A stretch of DNA of 64,000 nt from Sindora glabra (Eukaryota; Streptophyta; Magnoliopsida; Fabales; Fabaceae): NCBI GenBank assembly GCA_020226215.1, contig CM035235.1, positions 70,395,283 to 70,459,282 on the forward strand, read 5' to 3'. Each line of letters opens with the position of its first letter. Position 1 is the stretch's first letter. This document shows, piece by piece, positions 1-13,684 of this stretch. The notes beneath the pieces were generated by a model. That model was given only the letters and a program-made list of their open reading frames with translations, was not told where the DNA came from and did not search any database. Both the position numbers and the translations under genes were made by a program.

Positions 1-1309
1 ACAATTTTTAATTAAAAGAAGCTGCAAAATGCAAGAAAAATTTTCACAATACTTGTAAAAATATGTATCAATATATAATTTTTTAGAATAATTATACTTT
101 ATTCATGTGTAATTTTATATTTTTAAATATTATAATTTTTTTACTTGTACTTTTTAATATTAATACTTTAATAGCATAAAATTTTTTTTCATAAAATTTT
201 TAATGGAATATTGCATAGCAATTGAGTTGAGTAAATTCAAAAGAAATCATAGAAGAATAAATTATAATTTTTCAAATTTATGTAAATTGATATTCAAAAT
301 TATCAATTGAAATTAAAAAAATCATATTAATATGATCTCCTTAATATAGATCTATAAATTATATATTATTATCATATACTTTCTAAAATCATCAATAATA
401 GAATAAATGAATTTTGTTATTTATAAATATTAAGCATTTTAATTAATTATTTTATACATTCATGTATTATAATAATTTTTTTCTCGTTTAAGATATGTTA
501 GTAAAATAAAAAGATATGTTTAATATATTTTAGTCCTTATTAAAAAAATACAAATGGACATATTGTAATATTTAAAACCATATGTGTATTAAATAAAAAA
601 TAATGAAATTACACATGAGTAAAATTATAATTTTTTCTAATATTTTTATCCAAATATAACCTTTAAAACATATATTAATTCCATTATTAAAAAATAGAAG
701 AAAATAAAATAAAAAATACGTTAACTCCTACAAGTTTGAACTTATACAACGAAAGGTAGAGTTTTTGAAATTTTCTGCAGCTTCTAGCAAATACATAATA
801 AAATAAAAAAAATTTTAATTAAAATTTATTGTTTAATGTAATATATTTTGCACCATCAACAAATACAAAAGTACCATGAAGTTAGAAAAAAAAGCAACTT
901 TTAAATTTTTTATCAACGTTAAAAAGATTTAACAATTTTTAGTTTTTTGTACAACACGAGAATAAATGAATAGAGGATAATAAAATAAAATATTTTGATG
1001 TATCAAAATTAATTTAAAAAGATTTTAACTGTGAGATTCCAATGAAGATAAAATTCAAATTCACAAGATTTTAGGAAAGTGCGGGGCTCTCCTCAAATTA
1101 CCGTTCGTATTTTGTTTTGGAAATTCCATATTATTTTATCTCTGTTTTTCCCTCCGACAACCATTTTATTGGACCTTATCCTATATAATTAAAAAGAATA
1201 TATATTTTTCCTTTGACTCCCACCAACGCGCGACGCGCCTGTAAGCTCGTGTAAATATCCCTTTCCCCATCGTCTCATTCACCGCTTCGAATATCCCCCA
1301 TCTCCCCCA
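1..1309. other. AT-rich intergenic DNA, no gene seen
   Basis: This stretch is A/T-rich with many A and T runs and no long open frame. The last 250 bases become more GC-rich as they approach the promoter of the CUE-domain gene. I see no repeat with clear ends here. Confidence 0.7.
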
Positions 1310-1317
1310 TTATATAA
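1310..1317 (+). promoter_or_regulatory. Probable TATA box of the CUE-domain gene
   Basis: TTATATAA lies 207 bp upstream of the chosen ATG at 1524, in a C-rich promoter context. A telo-box-like AACCCTAA sits at 1420-1427, which would fall in the 5' leader, a common place for it in housekeeping plant genes. No ATG occurs between the expected start of transcription (about 1340) and 1524. This is inference from sequence only. Confidence 0.5.
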
Positions 1318-1523
1318 ACCCTCAGCTTCATAAAGCCTCAAGCTTTCATCGCCAAAGGGTCAGAAGAACCTAACCCCCAAGAAAACCCCCTGGAAAAGTT
1401 CAATTTTCTCAAAACTCCTAACCCTAATTCTTACTCCCCTTGGATATTAGATTCATCTGACAATTTGGGATCAAGGGTTGAAGGTACAACAATACAGAGG
1501 TTGAACGATTTGGCATTTGAACC

Positions 1524-4150
1524 ATGTCTGCTGCAGTGTGCGGAAGCAAGCGATCTTTCTTTGAAGACCTTCCTCCATCACCCCCTGTATCCAAGCGGCT
1601 TCGTTGCTCGTCCACCACCTCTCCAATTCGCTTCTCGGCTCCGAGCCTCATCGATCAGCTTCAGGCCGTTTTTCCTCATATGGAACCTTCGGTCTGTATT
1701 TTTTTTTTTTAATGCTTTTTGGGGTCATATCTCTGTATCGATTTTACGTTGTACAAGATGAAGATTTCCTTGATGGTTTATAATTCAGCGGCGTAAAGGA
1801 AAAGAAATGTTCATAGTAGTATGAAATATTTTGAGTGTTTCCGAGATAGATTTGTTGATTTATATTTGTTTTGTTTTGGGTTGGGATAATGTAATCCTTA
1901 GGGTTTTGCTCAATATTATTTTATATGCCATTCAAGTAGAAAATTTCATCTGCATATTGTGTATTAACTTATATCTTTGCAGTCACCCTTTGCAGTGGAA
2001 ATCATGCCTATACCAATTTCTTCTTAATTGAGAAAATAACTTTTTTCCCCTATATTCTTACTTGACATATTCGTATTGTTTGTGTTATTATGGCTGCATG
2101 GTTTATAGCTGACACTTCTTTTCGTTTTTTTCTGTCTGGTCGTTCACTTTTTACTGATCGATATTTCTCCAATTCATGTTTCAGATTCTGGAAAAAGCAC
2201 TTCAAGAATGTGGCAATGATCTAGATGCTGCTATCAACAGTCTACACCAGCTTTCCTTGGGATCTGCAGAAGAAAGATCTGGTATTGCTGAAGAGACTAA
2301 CGCTGACGGGGAGACAGGTATTGTTGTTGTTATTATTATTATTATTATTTTCCAATTGATCGCTTAGTAAGAAATTAAGAATTATAAGCCAAAGGTGAAC
2401 CTGAATGGTTGTTGTAGCGAATTAAAAATTTTCAGGAGAGAACAACAATTCTTTGACATCCAGTTCCATTTGTCTATTGGTCACGTCACCTTAATATTCA
2501 TGGTACTATTCTTTGTTTTTTGGATAAATTTATTAAAAAAAAATATTCTTTGGTAGTCACCTTAATATTAATGAGTTGTTGATTGATAGCAAAGGCTGAA
2601 GAATAGGGAGTGAATAAATAATTTGTCAGCAACTAAGCTTTTTTTTTTTCAAGTCTTTTTCTAATCATGAAACTTATTGAAATTCCATGACATATGCTTA
2701 TTTGCAAGTCTGCATGTTATGTTGGCCCTTACTCAGGTGGGATTTACATGTTGAGTTTACTAAACTTCCTATTTTTTTTTTACACTATCAGAAGGAAATA
2801 AAGGTTCAGGAACTTCGAAATATGGTTATGATGAGAAAAATTCCAAATGCTATATCCCTTGCAAGTCCTTTTGGTGGCACGTTCCCCGTGTGTGTGTGTG
2901 TGTGTGTAGTGCAGTGAGATCATGTTCTGTCATTTCTATTTATCAGCAGTATTTTTCATCCCTTTTTGTTGGCTTTGTTATACTGCACTGATGTTGTGGC
3001 TTTGGGTGAAACTTTTTTAGGCTTATATCCAATGTGCAGAAACTATTACTAGACTGAGCCTTAGTATTCTAATTTATAATTTTGTTCTTGATGCACCGCG
3101 ATCAGCTGAGAACTAGTATGGATAATGATGAAGGTTAAGCCCCTGAATATCTGTTGTGTAGCCCATTAATTTATAAAATAAGATGATTTTTTTATGCTTT
3201 CAAGCTACAAATTTTTTTACAGCTTTTAGTTCTTATCTGACAATGAAGTGACATTTTGTTGAAAAATTACAGTTGTATTGAAAGATGACGGGGATGCTTC
3301 TGCTTCCGAGAATCAGCCAGTTCCAAACAACATTCCTGCTGAGGGAGCAGAATGGATTGACTTGTTTGTTAGGGAAATGATGAGTGCTTCTACCATTGAT
3401 GATGCCAGAGCTCGTGCTGGTAGAATATTAGAGGTCTTGGAGAGGACCATCAAGGAACGTGTTACTTCCGAGGCCACAGATGTTATCCAAAAGGTGTAGA
3501 TTTAAGCTAGATTGTCTGTCATAATGTGCATGGTATTAGAGATTGATGCTTAGAGATAACACTGCAGCTTATACAGATATTATTTGAGGTTAATGTCTAG
3601 AGATAATTACCTCTTCCGTTGGATTTTTTTTTTTTCAATTTTTTAATTCAGTCAAGAATTTTACATTCTCAGGAAAACATTATGCTGAAGGACCAAGTGA
3701 AAGGGCTGAGTTGGGAGAATGGTGTTCTTAGACATGGTGTGAAAACCTTGCAGCAGCGTCAGGAAGAACAGGATAGTAAGAATCAAGAGTTACAGCATCT
3801 AAGGCAGATGGTCTCTCAATACCAAGAGCAGTTGAAAAAACTTGAGGTGAGAACATGCTTTATCCCTGTTTACATCCATCCACCCTTACCAAAGGGTGTC
3901 GATAATTCTCATTATTTGGTTATGTAAATAATTTAAAAAGAAGGAAATCCTACTTCTAAGTATCATCTACATGCATTCATAATCCTTCCCCTTCAAATGG
4001 AAAGAATAATGCTTTGTTTTGGGTGTAAGCTGATGGATTCCATTATCTTGTGTTTGTTGACAGCTGGATAACTATGCGTTGAGAATGCATTTGAGTCAGG
4101 CTCAACAGTGCAACTCCTTTCCTGGGCGTTTCCCTCCAGATGTCTTCTAA
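1524..4150 (+). CDS. CUE-domain ubiquitin-binding protein with C-terminal coiled coil
   Basis: Five exons: 1524-1691, 2185-2317, 3273-3493, 3673-3846, 4064-4150, all with GT-AG introns in consistent phase, giving 260 aa. The N-terminus is basic and Ser/Pro-rich. Residues about 41-85 form a CUE-like three-helix ubiquitin-binding domain, with a VFPHM motif (the FP signature) and a later LDAAINSL segment; intron 1 falls inside it. Exon 3 encodes a conserved stretch with EWIDLFVREM, and exons 4-5 a Gln/Glu/Leu-rich coiled coil ending in FPPDVF. CUE domains bind monoubiquitin. The layout matches the plant 'ubiquitin system component Cue' family (Arabidopsis At5g32440/At1g80040, from memory), whose function is not established. 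ATG 1524 is the first in the leader and gives the full domain. It is convergent with the PX-domain gene. Confidence 0.88.
2888..2909. repeat. (GT)n microsatellite in intron 2 of the CUE gene
   Basis: An uninterrupted run of about ten GT units lies within the 955-bp second intron. A short (TTA)n run also follows exon 2 at about 2330-2350. Confidence 0.85.
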
Positions 4151-6708
4151 TAGAACGATGAATCTGTAGAATATCATAATAGCGGCAGTAAAGTAGCTGC
4201 ATCTGGTTAATTATATCCTAGTATCGTCATAGTGGCGATTCTATTCCATTGCAGAGAATAGAATTTGGCATTATAGTAAGAATTGTCAATTAATTCAATT
4301 ACGTTCAATGATTCTGCCTGCCCTCTTATTTTGTTGTAAGTTACAGTTTATGTTTTCTGTATTGTATACATCCATCCATCTATCCATCTAATAGTAATTG
4401 GATTGAGTTTTGAAGCTGATTTTAGCCTTGTTGGCTGTTTTCTCTGGCCAACTAGGTATAGATTGCAATGCTCATTTTTACGTACTAGAAGGAAAATTTA
4501 CCATCTTTGGTTTTTTGAATTTCAAATCTTGGATCGTCCTTCTTACTTTTGAGCATGACGCCAAGTTTATAAATTGGAATTTGGAACTCATATTGCAACT
4601 GGATTGGCACTGCTTTTTTCTCCAAGTTTTTAAAAATTCCTTGTGACATTGAATAAGTCGATGATGAGATCGGACTGAGTTGTCTCAAGACATCGGTAAG
4701 ATGCACGAGCAGATAATATACCTAAACCTTTTATAAAAAGAAACAAGTGAGGTGTTCATTTCATTTCTTATTATCTTCTTATTTAGACTCTAGATGAACT
4801 TTCAGCTGTCTTAATCCTTTTGATCAAGCGAATTAGGTGGTTATTAACCTACCCGGCCTTGAGCTGGAACGATGATTATATTTGATTATTAGATCTAGTG
4901 GGGCGGCGAAATTAAATGGTTAACTACAAAGCTTGTGTTATTGATTGATGCTTCCCATTTAACTTGTATTGTTATGATTAGCTAATTGGAATAATTTTTA
5001 CATTGAACCTACAGTAAATCCAATTGTACAGATTAAGTCAACCATAAAACGACACTTCCTGAAATAACTCCTCCATTTAATTTAGGCCTCGTTGTGTAAA
5101 CCTTTGTTTTGGTGCATGGGATGACGTGGCTATTTGGTGGCTATATGGATCTGTAGTGAAACTCTATGGCTACTGGCTAATTGATTTAGATAGATTTTAG
5201 TGTGAAAAGGTGATATTTTTAAAATTGGTTACAAAATTTAGGAATTTAGCAATGGACTCCATTCAGAGGACTTGCAATATTTATCCGGCTACCTTAATGC
5301 GCCGGGCAAGTCGGACCTTGATGAAGTTGGATCCACCATGGCATTGCGAACTAGCCCTCAACTCCCTAAGGCCCACCATATAGTGCACTCTGTTGACATT
5401 GAAGACAACTGACACAGTAACAAGGGGCGATGGAGATGATGGTAAGGCATGATGTGGAGATGCCCGGCAATGGAGGACGGAATTGGTGATGTTGGACAGA
5501 TGCTCCAGTGATGGCTGTCGCATGAGTTGATACATGAGTTCATTGGAGAGGGTTTTAAGCTGACCTAAGTATAATATTGGAAGGCTTTGTATAGTTGCTG
5601 CACTTTAAATTGGATTTGGAATTATGCAATTGGGGATGATCTTGTTGCAAAGGGAAGGGATTGGACATTGAGGTTGCAACTGAAGGTTGAATAATGATGG
5701 TGTAGAAGGTGTGCTCGAGGCAATGTCAGTGAGAATAGTAATTGTATAATGATGTTGCGGAGGATATGAGAGCATTGATATGGTAATTGTGTAATTTACT
5801 GGTTTGGTTGGCTTTATGTGGTGAATGAATTGTTAATAAACATGAATTAGTTAGTGGCAATCACAATTGTTGAATGTAAATGTGAACAATTAGTTGAATA
5901 TGTGACATTTAACTTGCTATATTAATTTATGGCTCATTTATTTTGAAGATCAGAATCTTATTTGCAATAGATCGCATTTGAAATTTCTTAGGTATTTCAC
6001 CAATGCCATTGAAGATGTGATCAAAGAGTGAATAACATCCTTTACGCCATAATTAGTTTAGAAAGAGAACCTCATGTTTCATAATGTTAGAATGGAAAAG
6101 TTACCACTCACGCCATCAATTTGGAGTAGATTTTATTCCTTTTATGATGTGTACCTTGTAATGGCATTGATGGTGGTGTTCGACAAAATGTCTAAGAGAA
6201 TATTTGTGTAATTCATGTTAATTTGTTGTATTAAATTCGAGTAATAATAATGTCATGCTTGCAAAAGCATTATTTCAAGTGGAGATTAATTCAAATCCAC
6301 AAATTGATGATGAAGTGGATTACACATGATCAGGACTACAATAAGTAATGATGATTCAATATTTTATATTCTCTTCACTAATTCTTAGTTAGTGCAAGAT
6401 ATATAGTTCAGGGGAAAATTTATAATTTAGAAAATTGTATATGGCTAAATTCAAATATAAGTAAGACTCATAGTTCGGACATGCGACCCCACTCCTTCAC
6501 GCCATTTGCCCCATGTTCCGGAACCCATGCCTTCATATTTGTCCTTAGGAAAAATTTATAACACATCACTTTTTAGTGGTATAAATTTAAACTCTAAATT
6601 AATGGTTATAATATAAAAAATTTTAAAATAATAAATTCTCTCACCTAAAATTGATTTATCATGATTATTAATTTAATGGTGTAAACTCATGTTATTAAGA
6701 CATTAGTG
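4151..6708. other. Intergenic region between convergent CUE and PX genes
   Basis: It includes the 3' flank of the CUE gene. A less AT-rich patch at about 5270-5560 holds overlapping minus-strand frames of 60-84 codons with no recognisable family. I read it as non-coding or an old transposon remnant. No ends or target-site duplications could be assigned. Confidence 0.5.
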
Positions 6709-7282
6709 TAGAGATGGTAATGGGGCAGAGTAATGACAGATCGATAATATATTGTCCCACCTCGCAATTATGGGATTTGTCTCATCCTTGCTTCGTTCCT
6801 GATTGTGATGCAAGTTGGTGCTCTGTTCCGGTAATTCGTACGACACTAGTGATTCGTGAATAATCTGAAAAAATTAGAAAAAATTAAAATTTATAAATTT
6901 TAAATGCATATATAATTAATATTTAATATTTAATATAATATAATAATATTAATTTAAAATTATACTTAATTTATCTAACTAATCTTAAATTTTAAAAAAT
7001 AATTAAAATAAATATTAATTAAAAAATAATTAATATAAATATTTTTAATTATGAAATTAATAAAATAAATTTATAATATATATTTTTAGTATAATATAAA
7101 AATAAAAAAATAATTTATTATTTCAGAGTAAATTAAAGTGCTATGGAGTAATACTACTTTATCCCGCATAATTGCTCCAAGTTCAAAACTTGTCCCGTAG
7201 GATAAAAATGTAAACCAAATCAGTGCCCTATGAGACAAAATCCACAGGGCAAAATCTGAACCCCCCATTTTTGCCATCCCTA
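6709..7282. mobile_element. Probable hAT-type miniature element (574 bp)
   Basis: The left end reads TAGAGATGGTAATGGGG. The right end, read on the minus strand, is TAGGGATGGCAAAAATGGGG. These are imperfect terminal inverted repeats of the TAGGGATGGCAA type common in plant non-autonomous hAT elements. The 8-bp flanks CATTAGTG (6701-6708) and CACTGGTG (7283-7290) match at 6 of 8 positions, as an old hAT target duplication would. The interior is AT-rich and carries no coding frame of a transposase. Confidence 0.6.
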
Positions 7283-7658
7283 CACTGGTGTGTATTAGAC
7301 ACTCCGAAGTTTCGGTTTATAATTGGCTTAGTCTAACCTAGCAGCATGGATGTATAAGCAAAAATCTCTTAAGTGAATAAAAATTATGCTGGTGACATTG
7401 TTTTAACAACTTGCAGACAGATGGCTAAGAACCAATGCATATGAACCAAGGGTAACTGAACTAACTATATTTTTTTGCGGAAAAACAAGAAAAGAGAAAA
7501 GCACTTATACTATGAATAATTCGAGAGACGTTCAGGCTTTGACCTCAAGCAGACTTCAGGCTATGACCTCATATACAGACGTGCAAAATCATACAGGCAT
7601 AACATTACCACATTAACAAATACAAGGTCAATAGGGTATATATGCGAAATCAACCATG

Positions 7659-10600
7659 TTATTTTTCTAAGAACTTGCTGAGAACAGTCTTTTTCAAATA
7701 AATTTCCTCTTCCTCATCATCTTGCTCGGATTTCATGTTTGCATTTAGAGCACAACGAATGACTGAATTGATCTGCTTCCTTAATGTAGCGTTATCTACA
7801 AAAGTTTGAGTCAGCAGCTTCCTTATCTTATCATCAGTCGTTGCTGTATCACCTGTTTTCGTATCGTTGGCGTCATCAGCAGCAACTATAGCATTCTCTA
7901 CATCTTGAGCTAAGAGCTGTGCCTGTTGTCATTTTCAGGACAAAATAAGCAACCAAAGCAATAAGTACAGGTTACAGCAAAAAGGAACCGAAGATCAGCA
8001 TGAATAAATATGGGAGTGCAGTAATTGCCACGGGGACTTGCAAAAATGTTCTTGGGATGGATTAATGTATTCCTCTTGCATAAATTAACACTTGAATATG
8101 TATATGCATGAATGCAACTTAGAGAAACAGGATTACTGAATGGGAGAAAGAAGCTAATAATTCGTAGCATTCAAACAACTACTATAAAGACCAATTGTCC
8201 CAGCAAAATAAAATTCCAGATGACAAAAAACAGCTCTAGCAGAGAGCATACCTCCGCAAGTAAGAGACCAATCCGGTTATCTGATGTTGCTAATAAATCC
8301 AAAGCATCAGATGGTGAAGTGTCATCATCCAAAGCATCAGATGCTGAAGCGCTGACAATTAATTTATCTTCCTCTTCAACAAGGAAGTTTACACTGCACT
8401 CCTGAAGTCTCTGCTGAAGAATTCCACACTCATGCAACAACTTCGCATTAGCTTTATTTGAAAGTTCCATTCTTTGCTTTTCCTTACGTAGAGCTCTCTG
8501 GAAGATAGACAGTAAAAAAAAAAGGTGAAATTAACTGGTTTTCCAAACTTCTAGCAAATAAAGACTGAAGATTCAGCCCAAGTACCCGGGAGAACAAAGC
8601 CAAAGTCAATGCTGAAAAGACAAGTTAAACATCAAGAAAACATTATTTGCCCACAAAGTTATAAAGCTCCACTCTGTCTCTCTGTCTCTCTCTCTCTCCA
8701 TGCCCAAACTCGTGATCTGCCAAATTGATTGAATCCCATTCCACAGTAATTCTAACATATAAACTATTAGACAGGGCCCATACCTCTGCATCTAATTTTT
8801 CCTTCACCAATTCACTGAGCTGCTTCTTCATTTCCTGCTGAGAAGTTCGAAGGGATTTGACCTCCTTAATGAGCAGCTTTACATCTGTCTTTGATTTTGC
8901 CTCGTATTCATCATGATGTTTCTGCAAGGTCTCAAGCTGTTCTCTAGCTTCATCAAGTTCTTGGATCAACATTTTGTTCTCCTGAATGACAGAATTTTTG
9001 GTCGACTCTGCTAACAGCCTCTCATCCTAAATCATTAAAATTGTTCACTAAAGCCTCCCAGAAAGGAGAATGAAAAAGGATATCTTTGACTAAATAATTG
9101 AACACAAACCTCTTCACGCTTCAGTTTCATTTCCATCTCCAGGCACTTTCTCCGAAGTTCCTCCATATCCCACTGCATTTGGGTAAGCCTTTCCTTTTCA
9201 GTTAAAACAGCCTGCTGCATGTTTTCTCTGCAATTCAGTCGTGTTGTTTCAAGTTCAACTTCCATATCTTTGACCTATGAGAAGAATATATTGATATTAT
9301 ATTGGGATCAAACAAGAAATCACAAGTAAATTTTCTCACACTTCCATGTAAGTGACCACAATGTAACATAGCTCAGTCCAGAATAAGCTAAATTACAAGT
9401 CACATTTTCAAATAAAACTAACTCATTATATTGAGGTCAAACAACACATTTTGACTCAACTATATGATTTTGCCAGTAAATGGCATTTTGATGAAATATA
9501 TAAAATAATGGTATGTGAAAGCAAGTTCAACACAGTAATAAACAAATATATACTACAACTCCATGAAATGCAGAGGGTGGAGTAATGTGACTTAGGATGA
9601 TAAGCGCATGAAGCATAAAATCATTAGAATGGGATTCATATTTGGTATAAATGAGAGATCAAATTCTGCCAAATTAGAGCAGCGAAGTCCTAACTATGTT
9701 AATTAGAATAGACTGAGCATGTGACAAATAAACATCATCACAAAAATCAGTAGTGATTCTTTTGAAAGGAAGTCTTCAGCATTTGCATACCTTTGTCATG
9801 AGGAATTGTCTTCCAGCCATTTCCTGATTTAATCTTGCTAGAAGATCCTCAACATCTGTTTTTGCTGTGACTAGTCTCTGCTGCAGTGTACTGAGAACTC
9901 TGTTCATCTTGTGTCGTTCATCAGATGGAAGAGCCACCAAAAAATCCCTTGAAGATTGCAAAAGTGGGTTGACAGAATGACCCATATCACTTGCAATGCT
10001 CTCTGAAGATGTTCTTTGAACATGACCATTTATCTTTAAATTTTTTAATCCAAGTATGTACTCAGTTCCATCTAACCGTAAAACTTCAGTATTAATGCTT
10101 TGTTTATTGGGTTCGGCTTGCTCAACTGTTGTTTCTGTTAGATTAACTGAGTCATGTTCTGACATGGAATTTTCCATGTTTAGATCAGAACTTCTATCTT
10201 TTCCATGCCTCGGTGTTCCTATGTCAGATACCTCATAAGGAGTATCATTACCAGAATCTGATGCAATAGATGAATATCTTGCCTCTACAGCAATATGTTC
10301 ATTATCCTCAAACATAAATGACGGAATAGTACCGCTAACAGAAGTTACATCCGAAATCTGCTGATTCACATTGTGATATGCTGAAAATTTCAGAAACAGA
10401 AAGTAAGATTATGGACATCAACATGCATTACTTTTACTTAACTATATCATAAAGGTAATGGACCCTTATTTTTCATGTCTTTTACAAAGTTATGGAATGT
10501 AATTCCTGTAATGTATCATGGAATATGTACCAGATCTAGCAGCAGCTTCTAGCTCCAGAAAAATTGCTGCTGGAGCACTTCTTGATATATCAATGTCAGA

Positions 10601-12620
10601 TAATAATTTTTCAAGCCAATCCTCTAATAAGCATCTTCGCTGGATAAAGTAACCAGTTTCTTAGTATCAAACAACTTTAGGGTCATTTTAGATGAGATAG
10701 AGTTAAAAGAAACTCATTGAAGAAGAAAACATTATTGCTTAATGCACAATAGCCACACAATAGAAGATTGAGTGACCTACCTCTTCCAATAGCGTGTGGC
10801 TTCTGATTCTCAAGATCTTCTTTGGCGGAGGTGGAGGCAAACTTTTATCAGGAAATTCTTCTCTCAGCTGGAAAAAAGTATCACTTCAATATTTGAATTA
10901 AATGAAAAGCAATGTGTTATATCATCAAATAGAAGTAAAAATGACACAATAATTCATTTATCTTGAAGATTATAGAAAAACAAATACGGGGTATATGACT
11001 TCAGAAACTTAATGCATGCGCCAAGGCCACTTACTTCTGAAAATAACTTCAGAAAATCATTAAACCTTCGTAGTATCACTCGGGTGGTGGTGATTCCTTC
11101 TGGAGATTGAATACCAACTTGAACCCTAAAAAACTGTAGTTTTTTAATGTTAAGACATAATTTAAATACAGAAAACGAATTTTACTCTAAAAAATACAAA
11201 GTCAGGTATAGTACAGAATGACTGAATCATCCACCAAGCTTCCAAAATAACAAACACAACAATCCTCACACAACTTCCATAACATTTATAACAAAGTCTA
11301 AAGAACTAAAGTATCGTTTGCTAGTATTGAACAAAAAAATCAATTTCCAAAATCCTGGCATATGTTCCTCACATAAAAGAACTCAAAAGAAAGAATAGAA
11401 AAAAATGCCAATTGTCATCCAGTGAAACTGCTTATTGGTGATCACGAGAACAAATTGATAATGCAAGCTATAAAAAAAAGGGTAAATCAGTGCAAATATG
11501 TAAACTTAATGAGATGCAAAAGTAAAACATCATGATTAACATTGGTTATTGCAGCTCTTTCTGTTCATATTAAGGAAAATGAGAAATGGAAGAAAAGATT
11601 TATAGCGGATCCACAGTACACCAGAATACTAGATATACTTCAGTCACGTAAATTCTTTCGTGCAGAGTACATTGTCTGTGATTTTCCTGTGCAATTAACT
11701 TACTGGAAAGAAAAACAAATAGTAAATGCTGACATAATGTATGACTATCAACATTCTTCACAAGTATCAGGAAAAATGACTACAATTTCATTAATAAGAA
11801 TACAAAAATGGAACTTAAAAACAAAAGGTTATACCACCACAGGATCAGAACCTCTTAATTCAGGAGGAACAACCCAAGAAGGAATTGTCACACAGTAACT
11901 CCAACCCGTACGAGGATCATGAGGCCAAACCGAATTCCGTCCATCCTAGATGTAAAACACATAATATTTAGACATGACATGAGCAAATCAAATAAACATT
12001 GAAGAGTGCACTTGTTGAATTTTACATAAATCATCAAGCAATGAGATGAAAACAAAAATTTAAACGTTTGAGCCTATTGATCATGTTAGGCACTAAAAGC
12101 AAACACTTTATCTGCAACATCCAGATATATCTATCGTGTTGATACCTCCGGCAGCTTCATTTCTGATATCATGAGCTAGTTCAACAACTAACTAAGAAAG
12201 ATCATAACTTCTAATAATTACTAAAGCCCTTCGATCAAATTCTACCTTGGAAGGCATCCAAGAAAACAAAAAAGCCAATTTTAATTATAAAATTATCATA
12301 AATGTAAAAATTCACTCGAAATTCGACAAGGAACAGAAGAGTACCCATTTGCGAGGAGGAGCACTCCAGTCCATGCCCAGAGGGAGAGGCGACTTGCCAT
12401 CATGGCGATGCTTAGGCGGGCTTGGATTGCGCACACTTGGCTTAGCCCTTTCATAATTGGTGTTTCCATCGCCGATAACATCAAAATCATCTTCATAATC
12501 ATAAAGCGATGCCGAAGAACCTGTGAGAGAGGTCCGGCGATATACAAAAGGGTTGAAGATGGGGTCCGAGTAATTGTAAGTGAAGTCAATTCCTGAAAGC
12601 TCGTTTGCGTAATGATGCAT
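7659..12620 (-). CDS. EREX: PX-domain endosomal Rab effector (EREX-like)
   Basis: Ten exons on the minus strand: 12345-12620, 11835-11945, 11035-11133, 10781-10867, 10531-10639, 9791-10380, 9110-9274, 8784-9026, 8252-8497, 7659-7922; 729 aa. Residues about 105-230 form a Phox (PX) domain, with GWSYCVTIPSW, a basic RRFNDF segment and a Pro-rich loop before KKILRIRS. Then come a Ser/Asp/Glu-rich linker (mostly the large exon 6) and long Glu/Lys/Leu-rich coiled coils to the C-terminus. PX domains bind phosphoinositides. Arabidopsis EREX (At3g15920, from memory) is an effector of canonical RAB5 GTPases, acting in vacuolar trafficking of storage proteins. Exon 3 uses the CAG acceptor before TTTTTTAGG, which keeps the frame and gives FFRVQVG. 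The start ATG at 12620 is the first in the conserved N-terminus. Confidence 0.9.
8664..8699. repeat. (TC)n microsatellite in an EREX-like intron
   Basis: An interrupted CT/TCTG run lies in the intron between the exons at 8784-9026 and 8252-8497. Confidence 0.8.
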
Positions 12621-13684
12621 CTCTGGTTTTCTTCGCCTTCGATTTTCGTTTGTTCTGGGAACAAATTGGATTCTACTTGAGCTTCAACAAGAGCTGCAAC
12701 AGCAAAGAAATGGAGAAAGTAGAATCGAAATCAACAGAATCTCTCCTGCAGTTTCCTCCTTGCCTCATCAAGCTGGACGTCCAAACAAGCTCCTGGCTTC
12801 ATGTATATCAACATTCGGTAATCAAATTATTTAACTGCCTTGTCTTCATGTCTATTATATTAAGAACTTGATTGAACTCGTTAAAAAGAAAAAATTAAAA
12901 ATCTCAACTTTCACGGTATATTAAGAATTGAAATAAATTTTATTAAAAATATATATGTACTATTTAAAATTAAATTTAAAATCTTTTTAAATTTATTAAG
13001 TTAAATTTATAATAAATTTTATAAATTTAACTTGTTATTATATATTTAATTGATAATCTTAATTTATATCTTACATTTAAAATTTCACTTTTAATATAGA
13101 ATTGCTGAAATTTTATTTTAATTTCCAAAACATAACGCACTATCCTTCATATATTTCCTCAAAAATGTTGATTTTCAAACATTAAATACTCCAAACTTTC
13201 CAAATTTATTTATCAAATTGATAAAAAAGTTATCTATAAACAAGTTATTGTATTTTAATTTTTTTTTTAAATGACTATGATTCATTGTGACTTGCGTAGG
13301 AAAACTGGATAGGTCCAATGACACAAGCCATGGGAAGTCTACCTTTAAACGCAACTTATTTTTACAATATGCAAATGCCTCTTTTTTTTTTTTAAAATAT
13401 TCCTGAGCTTAAACTTAAATATATTTATTAGTTTTGAAAGAATCTAATATAATCGAACAAGGAAGAAAGTATATCATACACTCCAATTGCGAATAATATT
13501 AGGCATATTATGCTCATTCTTCTTTTCTTGCTTGTGTGCCTATTTATATAACAATTGCAGAATAATATCGGTATTTTATACTGTTAAAAGCTTCAGCGTA
13601 CCAGCTTACTTCTCGATATCTGATTTTTTTTGTACATTTTTTATAGTTAAAATAATGATAAATTATTTAACATACATGCATTAA
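12621..13684. other. 5' flank of the EREX-like gene and AT-rich spacer
   Basis: The first 150 bases include the likely 5' leader of the PX gene. The rest is AT-rich with no gene recognised. Confidence 0.5.

Noticed and set aside
5281..5543. Overlapping minus-strand frames of 60-84 codons in a GC-richer patch
   Set aside because: No family resemblance or gene context; it may be an old repeat, but nothing supports coding.
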